Of a stretch of 55,549 nucleotides of DNA, positions 17,148 through 26,067 are shown one piece after another. How positions within the stretch are numbered: position 1 is the stretch's first letter; the number at the start of each line of letters is the position of its first letter. This DNA comes from Clostridia bacterium (lineage in GTDB: Bacteria > Bacillota > Clostridia > Oscillospirales > Acutalibacteraceae): the NCBI GenBank assembly GCA_017543285.1, contig JAFYGK010000009.1, positions 1 to 55,549 on the forward strand, in the 5' to 3' direction. The position numbers and the translations under genes were made by a program. The notes under the pieces are model-generated. The model was not told the DNA's origin. It ran no database searches and saw only the letters and a program-made list of their open reading frames with translations.

Positions 17148-18335
17148 ATGAAGCATTATATTACTGAAATAAACCCAAACGGCACGATCGCCGTTGACGA
17201 CACCATACTGGTCAAGGAATATGAGACAACCGCCGGCTCAAAGATCCTGGAGGGTTTTGTGCCGCTTTTCAGCGCGGAGGCTGTCGAGCGCCTGATCAAT
17301 GCAGGATACGAAATATCCGGCAAGACAAACGTCGGTGAATTCGGACTCGACCTTCTGGGTGAGTTCTCCAATTCCGGCGCGGTCTGCGACGGCGAATACC
17401 TGGTCGGCGCAGCGGCCGACCTTATTGCAAAAGGCGAAATAAAGGGCGCGCTCAGCGTTGACCTCAACGGCGCTCCGAGACGCGCGGCGGCAATATCCGG
17501 CATCGACTTTATAAAGCCCACATACGGTACCGTATCGCGCTATGGCGTGATCCCGTGCGCCTGCTCGGGCGAGCAGATAGGCGTCAGCGCGTCAAACGCC
17601 GACGGTTTAAAGGAGCTGCTTTCGGTCATTGCCGGACATGATGACAAGGACGGCACAAGCCTGCCTGCGGAAAAGTACGAGTATTCTCTTGATGAGAATG
17701 TTTCCGGCATGAAGATCGCCGTTATCAGGGAGCTTTACGATAAGGCTTCCGACGGCGTCCGCGCCGGAATAGACTCTTTCAAAGAAAAGCTGACCGCCGT
17801 CGGCGCACAGGTCGAGGAAATAACCTTCTCTCTTGTCGAAGCCGCACAGACGGCATGGCAGATTGCTTTAGCCGCAGAGACCTGCAACAACGTCTCTCGC
17901 TACGAAGGAGTTAAATTCGGCTACAGAACGCCCAACTACAAGAATATAGATGAGCTTTATGTCAATTCCCGCACCGAGGGCATGAATTTTCTCTCGAAGG
18001 CTGCCATTCTATACGGCTCCGACGTCCTCTCAAAGGGCCGTTACAATTATTGCTACGACAAGACGCTGAAGATCCGCAGGGTGGTCCATGACGCTGTTAA
18101 GGCGGTTTTCTCCGAATATGACGCGATTCTTGCGCCCGCCTGCGGCGAAACTGCATATGTGCCCTACGACATAAAGGACGCTTTCTCAAGGGTATTTGCC
18201 GAGAGCATTTTCACCGCCGTACCCAACCTCACCGGGATACCGGCACTCGTGACAAACGGAGTTCAGCTCATGGCCGACGTATACAGGGAAAGCGTGTTGC
18301 TGAGCATTGCGAAAAGCGCGGAAGGGAGAGAATAA
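17148..18335 (+). CDS. GatA-like subunit lacking the amidase catalytic triad and N-terminus
   Basis: 395 aa against ~485 for normal GatA; the ATG at 17148 follows GAGGTGAG. The backbone is clearly GatA: ETTAGSKILEGFVP, ISGKTNVGEF, FIKPTYGTVSRYG and FGYRTPNY..IDELYVNSRTEG. The first ~65 residues of GatA are absent. Aligned by eye with S. aureus GatA, the catalytic Lys (IKDN) becomes Asp17 (VDDT). The GGSSGGSAAA cis-Ser motif becomes LVGAAAD (Ala88). The nucleophile motif DTGGSIRQPA becomes DLNGAPRRAA (Ala109, codon 17472-17474). It should therefore be unable to release ammonia from glutamine. The open frame is full and conserved elsewhere, so a structural role in the GatCAB complex is more likely than decay. 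The ammonia source is unknown. Confidence 0.88.
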   Translation: MKHYITEINPNGTIAVDDTILVKEYETTAGSKILEGFVPLFSAEAVERLINAGYEISGKTNVGEFGLDLLGEFSNSGAVCDGEYLVGAAADLIAKGEIKGALSVDLNGAPRRAAAISGIDFIKPTYGTVSRYGVIPCACSGEQIGVSASNADGLKELLSVIAGHDDKDGTSLPAEKYEYSLDENVSGMKIAVIRELYDKASDGVRAGIDSFKEKLTAVGAQVEEITFSLVEAAQTAWQIALAAETCNNVSRYEGVKFGYRTPNYKNIDELYVNSRTEGMNFLSKAAILYGSDVLSKGRYNYCYDKTLKIRRVVHDAVKAVFSEYDAILAPACGETAYVPYDIKDAFSRVFAESIFTAVPNLTGIPALVTNGVQLMADVYRESVLLSIAKSAEGRE

Positions 18336-18338
18336 ACC

Positions 18339-19775
18339 ATGACAAAGTATGAAATTGTTATCGGTCTGGAGACCCACGTCGAGCTTGCGACCGATTCAAA
18401 GATTTTCTGCTCCTGCGGAGGACATTCCAGCGCGAATGAACCCAACGACTGCGTATGCCCCGCCTGCTGCGGCATGCCCGGTATGCTGCCCGTAACGAAT
18501 AAAAAGGTCGTCGAACTGGCCATGAGAGCCGGATTGCTTTTAAACTGCAACATAAACCGGTACGCTACCTTCGACAAAAAGAGCTATTATTATCCCGATC
18601 TCCCCTGCTCCTACCAGATTACCCAGTGGTTCCATCCCATATGCACAAACGGTTCGGTGGAGATCAAAACAAAAAACGGCACGCGCACCATAGGTATCAA
18701 ACAGATACACATGGAGGAGGACGCCGGCAAGCTGGTGCATGACGACTGGACCGACACCTCGCTGGTCGATTTCAACCGCACAAGCGTTCCGCTCATCGAG
18801 ATAGTCAGCAAGCCGGACTTCCGCAGCTCCGACGACGTTCTGGCATATCTGGAAAATCTCAAAGCCATGCTGCGCTTTGCCGGAGTCTCCGAGTGCGAAG
18901 AGGGCGCAATGCGCTGCGACGTCAACGTTTCCATCAGACCTGAGGGCTCGACCGAACTTGGCGTGCGCACCGAGATAAAGAACATGAGCTCACTGGCCTC
19001 CATCGAACGCGCTATAAAATATGAAACAGCCCGTCATATTGACGCCCTGGAGCGTCAGACCGAGGTCCTCGTGCAGGAGACCCGTCGCTGGGACGACATA
19101 AAGAACAGGACCTTTTCCATGCGCAACAAAGAAACGGCAGCCGATTACCGCTATTTCCCCGATCCCAATCTCATGCCGATAGTTATCGATGATGAGTGGC
19201 TGGACAGCGTAAAGGCTTCCATGCCGGCCTCCGCGGCGCAAAAGGCCGAGGAATACAAGGGCTACGGCATCGCCGACAAGGATGTCGAGATGCTTACGGC
19301 CGAACGCAATCTTTGCGATCTGCTGGACAGCGTTATCGCCAGGGGCTGCAATCCCAAGGATTCGGTCGCATGGATCCTCACCGACTGCGCCGGCATCCTG
19401 CGCAAGAACGGTCAGATCATGAGGAACCTTAACATATCCGGCAAAAAATTAGCGCGTATTATAACCATGGTCGGCAAAAACGAAATAACACGCGCGGCAG
19501 GCAAAAAGGTTCTTGCAGCGGTCATAGAAAAGGATGTTGACGTAGATGAATTCTGCAGGGAAAATTCCCTCAACGCCCAGACCGACCAGTCGGCCATTCT
19601 TGCAGTTGTTACACGCGTGCTCGACTCAAATGCCGCTGCCGTTCAGGACTATCTCGGCGGCAAGCAGAAGGCATTCGGCGCGCTTGTAGGCGGCTGCATG
19701 CGCGAGTTGAAGGGCAACGGCGATCCCGCAACCATAAGATCGCTGCTCGAGCAGGAACTGGAAAAGAGAAGGTAA
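18339..19775 (+). CDS. gatB: Asp-tRNA(Asn)/Glu-tRNA(Gln) amidotransferase subunit B
   Basis: 478 aa, full family length, starting 3 bases after the gatA-like stop. The kinase/cradle domain has YEIVIGLETHVEL, a Cys4 zinc site (FCSCGG...CVCPACCGMPG), HMEEDAGKLVHD and LVDFNRTSVPLIEIVS. DYRYFPDPNLMP and the helical tail/YqeY domains follow. It activates the side-chain carboxylate of mischarged Asp- or Glu-tRNA with ATP and amidates it with ammonia. Motifs look intact, in contrast to its GatA partner. Confidence 0.96.
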   Translation: MTKYEIVIGLETHVELATDSKIFCSCGGHSSANEPNDCVCPACCGMPGMLPVTNKKVVELAMRAGLLLNCNINRYATFDKKSYYYPDLPCSYQITQWFHPICTNGSVEIKTKNGTRTIGIKQIHMEEDAGKLVHDDWTDTSLVDFNRTSVPLIEIVSKPDFRSSDDVLAYLENLKAMLRFAGVSECEEGAMRCDVNVSIRPEGSTELGVRTEIKNMSSLASIERAIKYETARHIDALERQTEVLVQETRRWDDIKNRTFSMRNKETAADYRYFPDPNLMPIVIDDEWLDSVKASMPASAAQKAEEYKGYGIADKDVEMLTAERNLCDLLDSVIARGCNPKDSVAWILTDCAGILRKNGQIMRNLNISGKKLARIITMVGKNEITRAAGKKVLAAVIEKDVDVDEFCRENSLNAQTDQSAILAVVTRVLDSNAAAVQDYLGGKQKAFGALVGGCMRELKGNGDPATIRSLLEQELEKRR

Positions 19776-19814
19776 CCGAGAAAGACCGATAATAACCCAG
19801 AAACAGCAAACGTT

Positions 19815-19843
19815 AAAAGCCAAGTCACAGCGACTTGGCTTTT
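19815..19843 (+). terminator. Intrinsic terminator of the aspS-gatCAB operon
   Basis: 12-bp stem AAAAGCCAAGTC/GACTTGGCTTTT with ACAGC loop, 40 bases after gatB. Confidence 0.9.
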
Positions 19844-19900
19844 ATTGTTTATCATTATATGTAATTATTTTCTTTTTTTCATTTATTTGCCAATTTATTG

Positions 19901-19929
19901 TTGATATTTTGAAAATTATTGATTATAAT
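19901..19929 (+). promoter_or_regulatory. Predicted sigma-A promoter of the second AGCS gene
   Basis: TTGATA, 17-base spacer, TATAAT, 35 bases before the start codon. Confidence 0.7.
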
Positions 19930-19964
19930 GTAATTAAATGGCACAATAAAAGCGGGAGGGTCTT

Positions 19965-21383
19965 ATGTTCGATTCGATAATGAAGTTTTTCAGCCAGGTA
20001 GATGACGTCATGTACTACCCGGTACTGATCATCATCCTTGCAGCCGCAGGACTGTTTTTCACCTTTCGCTCGCGATTTGTTCAGCTTCGCCTGTTCGGGG
20101 AATCATGCAGGCTCATTATGGAAAAAACTGACGACAGCCAAAAGGTGTCGTCCTTTCAGGCGCTTATGGTTTCCACTGCCTCGCGAGTCGGCACCGGAAA
20201 TATCGTCGGCGTTTCCACAGCAATCTGCCTCGGGGGACCTGGCGCGTGCTTCTGGATGTGGCTGATGTGCATTATCGGCGCATCCTCGGCGTTTATGGAA
20301 AGTACCCTCGCCCAGATATATAAACGCAAAGATAAAAACGGCGGCTGTTATGGCGGTCCCGCCTATTACATAGAACAGGCTCTTCGCAAACCCTTTATAT
20401 CCATACTGTTCTGTGTTTTCCTCATCGCCACGTACGCCTTCGGCTTCAATCTGCTTTGCTCTTATAACCTTCAATCCACCTTTGAAATATACAGCTTCTA
20501 TGACAAAACCTGGTCCCCGATAATAATCGGACTCATTCTGGCCGCGGCTGTCGGCTACTGTCTTCTCGGCGGAGGAAAGCGCATCATCAGGCTGACCGAA
20601 AAGGTCGTGCCAATCATGGGCATACTATATGTCCTGGTTTCGCTCATAGTCATCGCCTTCAATATAACAAACGTCCCTTCCATGTTCGGTCTTATTTTCA
20701 GGGATGCGTTTAATTTCAAGGCTATTCTGGGCGGTCTGGGCGGTTCCTGCCTTGTATACGGTATAAAGCGCGGCCTTTATTCAAACGAAGCAGGCGTTGG
20801 CTCCGCGCCCAATGCTTCTGCTTCAGCAGATGTTTCCCATCCTGTTAAACAGGGCCTTGTCCAGACGATCTCGGTTTATATCGACACGATGCTGCTCTGC
20901 ACCGCAACCGCTTTTATGTGTCTCAGCTCGGGAGTCGAATATGGAGAAAAGGTCTCCGGCGCTCCCTATGTACAAAACGCCGTCTCGACCGTCCTGGATA
21001 AGTTTGGCCCCATCTTCATCACCATAGCAATGGTGCTGTTCGCCTTTACGACCCTTCTGGGCAACCTTTATTACGTTGATAATGCGCTTATTTACCTCAA
21101 CAAAAAAAGACAGCCCTCCAAGAATTTCATGACAGTTTTCTATATTTGCTGCGTTGCCGTTATTTTTGTCGGCGCGCTTATCCCTATGGACTTTGCGTGG
21201 ACGATGGCCGATATAACAATGGGCGGAATGACGATAATCAACATCCCCTGCTGTCTGCTGCTGTCCGGTACGGTAATAAAGGCTTTGCGTGATTATGAAG
21301 CGCAAAAAAGACTCGGCAGAAATCCGGTCTTCCGCGCGAAAGATATCGGTCTGGACGAATCAAGGCTCGACTTCTGGAAATAG
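19965..21383 (+). CDS. Sodium:alanine/glycine symporter, AGCS family (second copy)
   Basis: 472 aa, multispanning; GGGAGG before the ATG. Motifs GTGNIVGVSTAICLGGPGA, YGGPAYYIEQAL and SNEAGVGSAPNASASAD. It is clearly diverged from the copy at 7567-9021, so it is probably a separate transporter type and not a recent duplicate. It is a single-gene unit with its own promoter and terminator. The substrate is likely a small neutral amino acid. Confidence 0.95.
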   Translation: MFDSIMKFFSQVDDVMYYPVLIIILAAAGLFFTFRSRFVQLRLFGESCRLIMEKTDDSQKVSSFQALMVSTASRVGTGNIVGVSTAICLGGPGACFWMWLMCIIGASSAFMESTLAQIYKRKDKNGGCYGGPAYYIEQALRKPFISILFCVFLIATYAFGFNLLCSYNLQSTFEIYSFYDKTWSPIIIGLILAAAVGYCLLGGGKRIIRLTEKVVPIMGILYVLVSLIVIAFNITNVPSMFGLIFRDAFNFKAILGGLGGSCLVYGIKRGLYSNEAGVGSAPNASASADVSHPVKQGLVQTISVYIDTMLLCTATAFMCLSSGVEYGEKVSGAPYVQNAVSTVLDKFGPIFITIAMVLFAFTTLLGNLYYVDNALIYLNKKRQPSKNFMTVFYICCVAVIFVGALIPMDFAWTMADITMGGMTIINIPCCLLLSGTVIKALRDYEAQKRLGRNPVFRAKDIGLDESRLDFWK

Positions 21384-21401
21384 CCGGTTCATAAAAGATC
21401 G

Positions 21402-21434
21402 GGTGCAAACGGCAAATCCGTTTGCACCTTTTTA
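21402..21434. terminator. Intrinsic terminator shared by converging genes
   Basis: 11-bp stem GGTGCAAACGG/CCGTTTGCACC with CAAAT loop and a T run on the plus strand; it ends the AGCS gene. cytX ends a few bases beyond on the other strand. Confidence 0.88.
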
Positions 21435-21438
21435 TTTT

Positions 21439-22614
21439 TCATCTGTTCTTTATGAGATTAATAATTTTATCGGCTGCTATGCAAATAAGAATGGTAATCG
21501 CCATGTCGGGCAATGTGCTTCCGACTATGATGTCCACCCTCATAAGCAGGCGGTAAAGAGCAAATCCGACAGCCCAGATTATCAGATTTGGTATACTGAA
21601 CTGCTTTTTTTCGCTGTCCTTTTTTAGAATAAAAAAGTCGGCGATCTGAATGGCGATCATGGGAGCAAAAACCGAGCCTATCAGATAGAGAAAATCGGTA
21701 ATGTCATAAAGCGGGAGCGTTATCGCGCCGACTATTCCTATAACAGCCGCGCCGACCGCTACCCATTTGCCCTTTATTTTTGAAAAGACCGATTCGCTGG
21801 AAACACCCGCCGAATATGCGTCGAGAAAGGTGGTCGTAACGGTGGAAAAGACTATGATGAGAAGTCCTGCGATTCCGAGGCCGGCCTTAACCATTATCTG
21901 TGCTATGTCGGACTCCTCCGTGAAAATGGCGGCTCCCATGCCGATGATATACATCCAGCAGGAAACCAGGCCGTAAACAACGGCGCTCGCCGCAGTTGCC
22001 CTGACGGGGCTTTTAGCCTCTCTTGTATAGTCGCTGATGAGCGGCAGCCACGAAAGCGGCATTGCAACCGACAGTTCAACGGCGGCTCCGAAGGTCATTC
22101 CTTCGCCTCCGGTACTGTGGACGACCCCGCCCGAAAAAATAACGAAGCTCAGAATAACCGTCAGGACGAAGAGCGCCGCCATAGCAACGGTGTTTACCTT
22201 GCCGAGATTTTTGATCCCTATAAGTATCCAGAGGATAATCAGCGCTCCGATCACGACGCACCATATCCATTCGCCGATGCCCCACGCGCCGTTTGCGGCA
22301 AGCGCGCCGTCATAGATCATTATCGCCGTCCAGCCGACGAGCTGAAGTATATTCAGGATAGAAAAAAGAAGGCTGCCCTTTTGGCCGAAGCTCATCTTGA
22401 CCGTCTCCATGGCGCTTTTGCGCACCCTGCCCCCTATAAGACCGGCTAAAAACAGCATGGCGCAGCCGATGACGTGACCGATGACTATAGCGAGAATGCC
22501 CTTTGAAAAGCCGAGCGGCGCAAAGTATGTACCGGTCAGTATTTCCGCTATCGACACGCCCGCGCCGAACCAGATAAGTCCGTTTTCAAAAACCGATGTG
22601 TATTTTTTCTCCAT
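21439..22614 (-). CDS. cytX: Hydroxymethylpyrimidine (HMP) transporter CytX, NCS1 family
   Basis: 391 aa with about 12 hydrophobic helices. The N-terminal segment LIWFGAGVSIAEILTGTYFAPLG is typical of CytX. It is the last gene of the TPP-controlled operon, 1 base after thiD. Family role: uptake of the thiamine pyrimidine precursor. With no thiC in the window, it suggests that the pyrimidine half is scavenged. Confidence 0.9.
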   Translation of the reverse strand: MEKKYTSVFENGLIWFGAGVSIAEILTGTYFAPLGFSKGILAIVIGHVIGCAMLFLAGLIGGRVRKSAMETVKMSFGQKGSLLFSILNILQLVGWTAIMIYDGALAANGAWGIGEWIWCVVIGALIILWILIGIKNLGKVNTVAMAALFVLTVILSFVIFSGGVVHSTGGEGMTFGAAVELSVAMPLSWLPLISDYTREAKSPVRATAASAVVYGLVSCWMYIIGMGAAIFTEESDIAQIMVKAGLGIAGLLIIVFSTVTTTFLDAYSAGVSSESVFSKIKGKWVAVGAAVIGIVGAITLPLYDITDFLYLIGSVFAPMIAIQIADFFILKKDSEKKQFSIPNLIIWAVGFALYRLLMRVDIIVGSTLPDMAITILICIAADKIINLIKNR

Positions 22615-22615
22615 G

Positions 22616-23422
22616 CTATCTAGCCTCCCGGGTAAATTCGCCCTTCAAATCGAAGGCATGATTCATAGGTCCTCTGCCGCGTCCCAGATCAAGCATATAG
22701 GACAGCGCGCCGGAAATATATTTTTTGGCTCTCTTTATTGAATCGGCGAGGTCATAGCCTTTTGCGAGATTGGCGGCTATCGCGCTGGAAAGCGTGCAGC
22801 CGGTTCCGTGGGTGTTGGGATTATCAATGCGCTTTCCCTCGAACCATATGAAACCTCCGTCTGCGTAAAGCAGATCGTTTGCGTCATTTATGCTGTGTCC
22901 GCCCTTCAGAAGCACGGCACAGCCATGCTTCTCCCCTATCATTTTTGCGGCGGCAAGCATATCCTCCCTTCCGCTTATGCTTATTCCGGATATGACCTGC
23001 GCCTCGGGAATGTTGGGTGTTGCTATCGCCGCTATGGGCAAAAGCTCGTCGATTATCGCCGATACAGCCTCTGTCTTTATCAGAGACGAGCCGCTTGTCG
23101 CAACCATGACGGGGTCGACTACGATGTTTTGCGCGCCGTAGAATTTCAGCCGCTCTGCGATAACGCCGACCAGCTCTGATGATGAAACCATGCCGATTTT
23201 TACGGCGTCCGGCCTGATGTCCTCGAAAACCGCATCGAGCTGCTGCTTTAAAAAATCCGGAGAAACCTCCGAAATGTCTCTGACGCCGGTCGTGTTCTGC
23301 GCCGTCAGCGCGGTTATCGCGCTCATAGCGTAAACACCATTCATGGTCATGGTTTTAATATCTGCCTGAATGCCGGCGCCTCCGCTGGAATCGCTTCCAG
23401 CGATTGTTAATGCTGTTCTCAT
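22616..23422 (-). CDS. thiD: Hydroxymethylpyrimidine / phosphomethylpyrimidine kinase
   Basis: 268 aa, ribokinase fold. N-terminal AGSDSSGGAGIQADIKT motif, LLKGGHS, and the C-terminal anion-hole motif HGTGCTLSSAIAAN. It phosphorylates HMP twice to HMP-PP for thiamine synthesis. AAGGAG lies before the ATG. It directly precedes cytX, pairing uptake with trapping of HMP. A 103-base gap separates it from the upstream HAD gene. Confidence 0.97.
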   Translation of the reverse strand: MRTALTIAGSDSSGGAGIQADIKTMTMNGVYAMSAITALTAQNTTGVRDISEVSPDFLKQQLDAVFEDIRPDAVKIGMVSSSELVGVIAERLKFYGAQNIVVDPVMVATSGSSLIKTEAVSAIIDELLPIAAIATPNIPEAQVISGISISGREDMLAAAKMIGEKHGCAVLLKGGHSINDANDLLYADGGFIWFEGKRIDNPNTHGTGCTLSSAIAANLAKGYDLADSIKRAKKYISGALSYMLDLGRGRGPMNHAFDLKGEFTREAR

Positions 23423-23458
23423 AACAATACTCCTTAAAAATTAGCATTAATTTTATAT

Positions 23459-23517
23459 AGCGGCAAAGAGTGGTGCCCCCGGTCTGCCGCTTTGACAGCT
23501 TCGGCTTGCCGCCGAAG
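23459..23517 (-). repeat. Two hairpins in the HAD-thiD gap
   Basis: AGCGGCA/TGCCGCT (23459-23491, 19-base loop) and CTTCGGC/GCCGAAG (23499-23517, 5-base loop). There is no U tract, so these are more likely mRNA-processing or stability elements inside the thi operon than a terminator. Confidence 0.4.
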
Positions 23518-23525
23518 AATATCGC

Positions 23526-24161
23526 CTAAATATTAAATTGTGAAAGGTCCTCTATGTAAAAATCTGCGAGCTTTTTAAGCTGCGTCTGATTCTTTTCGTG
23601 CCTGTCGAAAACCGCGACCGTTGTGAAGCCGTCCGATTTTGCTGTTTTTACGGCATAAAGCGAATCCTCGAAAACGATCGCGTCCTTCTTATTGACTCCC
23701 AGATGCTCCAGCGCCTGCCTGAAAATATGCGGCTCATCCTTGCCGTGTCCCACTTCAGTGCAGGTGAATATCCCTGAAAAGTACTTTGAAATGCCGCACC
23801 GCTTCAGCGCAGCTTCTATCAGATACCTGTCGGTCGCCGTCGCTATGCACATTTTGACTCCCTTATTATGAAACCGCCGCAGCAGCTCAACGGCATGAGG
23901 CTTTGGCAAAGTCTCTTTTTTGTAAAACCGCTCGACCATTTCATTTACGCCGTTCATTATCTCAAGGGCGGACAAATCAACGCCGTATTCCCTTTGAAAA
24001 TAGCAGGCTGCCTGGTAAAGGCTGAGTGCTTTGACCGTCTCGTTTACGTCTTGCTTCGGCTTTATCCCTATGGAGCGCAGATAGCTTTCACCGATGCTTT
24101 CCCATATGAACATGGAATCGAACAGCGTGCCGTCAAAATCGAAAATGGCTCCTTTTATCAC
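23526..24161 (-). CDS. HAD-superfamily phosphatase inside the thiamine operon
   Basis: 211 aa. Motifs IFDFDGTLFDSM, CIATATD, the Lys region GHGKDEPHIF and VFEDSLYAVKTAKSDG place it with beta-phosphoglucomutase-like HAD hydrolases. Its start overlaps the thiE stop by 4 bases (ATGA), so translation is coupled to thiE, whose product is thiamine monophosphate (TMP). It is a good candidate for a TMP phosphatase, or for cleaning up HMP-P or other pathway phosphates; this is inference from position only. Confidence 0.85.
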   Translation of the reverse strand: MIKGAIFDFDGTLFDSMFIWESIGESYLRSIGIKPKQDVNETVKALSLYQAACYFQREYGVDLSALEIMNGVNEMVERFYKKETLPKPHAVELLRRFHNKGVKMCIATATDRYLIEAALKRCGISKYFSGIFTCTEVGHGKDEPHIFRQALEHLGVNKKDAIVFEDSLYAVKTAKSDGFTTVAVFDRHEKNQTQLKKLADFYIEDLSQFNI

Positions 24162-24799
24162 CTTTTTGTCAGTTCCTTTGCAATGGATAGCAGATTACTC
24201 GCCTCGGCTTCGGGATCTTCCGCCTTCATTATTGCCGACACAACGCACAGTCCGGCAATGCCCGTGTCCCTGAGCACGCCGGCATTGGTTTTGTTGAGTC
24301 CGCCTATGGCGTTGACGGGAATGGGAACGGTCCTGCATATATCCTTGAGTGTATCTACGCTTGTCAGCACGGTTTTCACCTTTGTGGTTGTGGGATAGAT
24401 GGCGCCCACGCCGAGGTAATCGGCTCCCTGCTCATAAGCCTCAAGAGCCTGCGGTACGGTTTTTGTCGTCGCTCCTATGATAAAACCGTCGCCCAGGATG
24501 CTTCTTGCCGTCGCTACAGGCATATCGCTCTGTCCTAAATGGACGCCTTCCGAGCCAACGGCAAGAGCAACGTCAACCCGGTCGTCGATGATAAGCGGAA
24601 CACCGTATTTTTCGGTCAACGAGTGAACCTTTTTGGCAAGCGCGATATACTCTCTTGTGGTTTTATCCTTTTCACGAAGCTGCAAAAGGGTAGCTCCGCC
24701 CTTCAGCCCCTTTTCGACGCGGCGGAGAAACTCCTCCTCTCCGTATTGGCTGCTGTCGGTTATGAAATACAGGGTCGGATCAAATTTTCTCATTTTCAT
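24158..24799 (-). CDS. thiE: Thiamine-phosphate synthase
   Basis: 213 aa TIM barrel. LLQLREKD (pyrophosphate-side residues), IDDRVDVALAVGSEGVHLGQSDMP, IGATTKT and YLGVGAIYPTTTK are canonical ThiE motifs. It joins HMP-PP with carboxythiazole phosphate to give TMP. It follows thiH by 5 bases and overlaps the HAD gene by 4. Confidence 0.97.
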   Translation of the reverse strand: MKMRKFDPTLYFITDSSQYGEEEFLRRVEKGLKGGATLLQLREKDKTTREYIALAKKVHSLTEKYGVPLIIDDRVDVALAVGSEGVHLGQSDMPVATARSILGDGFIIGATTKTVPQALEAYEQGADYLGVGAIYPTTTKVKTVLTSVDTLKDICRTVPIPVNAIGGLNKTNAGVLRDTGIAGLCVVSAIMKAEDPEAEASNLLSIAKELTKR

Positions 24800-24804
24800 C
24801 CACC

Positions 24805-26058
24805 TCAGACGTACAGATAGTCGTTCAGAACGGGCTGCAGGCCTTCGCCGGCGATATCTCTGTACATGCTGTCCAGGCTGCGCCCGTCGCTTATCTCAAA
24901 CTGCTCGTCGCCCTGCACTTCGTCCGTCTGCTTGCCGCTGTATTTGCTCTCATGGTCGCCAATGCCTGTTGAAACGCCCGCCGAAATCTTGGTCGCGGCA
25001 ATTTTTACTATGCCGTTTCGGAAGGAAGCGCTCTCACGTGACGATACCGTTATGCCGACATAGGGAAGGAAAATACGGTAAGCGCACAATATCTGGCAAA
25101 GCTGCCTTTCGTGAACATCGAGCGGGTTTATTTTGTCGTTGTTGATTATGGGACGCAGTCTCGGACAGGACAGCGACATTTCTGCGTGCGGATACTTTCT
25201 CTGTAAATAATAGACGTGAAGCGCGCTTGCCAAGGCGTCTTTGCGGAAATCGGAAAGACCCAGCAGCGCGGAAAAGGCGACGCCTCTCATTCCTGCCATC
25301 AGAGCACGCTCCTGCGAATCAAAGCGGTATGGCCATACCCTCTTATGCCCCAGGAGGTGAAGCTGCTCGTATTTATCGGCGTCATAGGTTTCCTGAAATA
25401 CCGTCACATAATCTGCACCGCATTCATGCAGATAGCGGTATTCGTCGGTGTTGACGGGATATATCTCCAGTCCGACCATTCGAAAATATCTTCTCGCCAG
25501 CTTTACAGCCTCGCCGATGTATTCAACATCGCTCTGGCTCCGGCTTTCACCCGTGAGAATGAGTATCTCCTCCATACCGCTGTCGGCGATTATCTTCATT
25601 TCCTTTTCTATCTGTTCCATCGTCAGCTTCATACGGCTGATGCTGTTGTAGCAGTTAAAGCCGCAGTAGACGCAGTAGTTTTCGCAGTAGTTCGCGATAT
25701 AAAGAGGCGTGAAAAGATAGACCGTATTGCCGAAATGTTTGCTTGTTTCAAGTCTTGCCCTCTGCGCCATACGCTCCAGAAAGGGCTCCGCTGCAGGCGA
25801 CAGCAGCGCCTTGAAGTCATCAATGGAGCAGGTTTCATGCTCCAGCGCCGCTTTTACGTCCTTTGCGGTGTATTTTGAGTAATCATAGCCCTTCATGTGG
25901 CTCAGAACCTTTTCGCACACGTCAGACTCGATCTTCTCCATACCGGGCATATATTCCATGTGATTTGTACGCGATGAAGGGTCTGATTCGAGCATATGTT
26001 TCTTGGCGAGCGCCCTTTCGGACAGATTTTCTGAATCTACAAAAAACTGATTTTCCAT
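24805..26058 (-). CDS. thiH: 2-iminoacetate synthase (tyrosine lyase), radical SAM
   Basis: 417 aa, including an N-terminal extension relative to E. coli ThiH. The radical SAM cluster motif CENYCVYCGFN is at about residue 132, followed by EEILILTGESRS. It cleaves tyrosine to dehydroglycine and p-cresol using SAM and a 4Fe-4S cluster; it is the oxygen-independent counterpart of ThiO, so it fits an anaerobe. It sits between thiG and thiE. Confidence 0.95.
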   Translation of the reverse strand: MENQFFVDSENLSERALAKKHMLESDPSSRTNHMEYMPGMEKIESDVCEKVLSHMKGYDYSKYTAKDVKAALEHETCSIDDFKALLSPAAEPFLERMAQRARLETSKHFGNTVYLFTPLYIANYCENYCVYCGFNCYNSISRMKLTMEQIEKEMKIIADSGMEEILILTGESRSQSDVEYIGEAVKLARRYFRMVGLEIYPVNTDEYRYLHECGADYVTVFQETYDADKYEQLHLLGHKRVWPYRFDSQERALMAGMRGVAFSALLGLSDFRKDALASALHVYYLQRKYPHAEMSLSCPRLRPIINNDKINPLDVHERQLCQILCAYRIFLPYVGITVSSRESASFRNGIVKIAATKISAGVSTGIGDHESKYSGKQTDEVQGDEQFEISDGRSLDSMYRDIAGEGLQPVLNDYLYV

Positions 26059-26067
26059 TTTTGCTCC

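Noticed and set aside
7567..21383. Two AGCS symporter genes as a recent duplication
   Set aside because: The proteins differ through most of their length outside the family motifs, so they look like long-separated paralogues.
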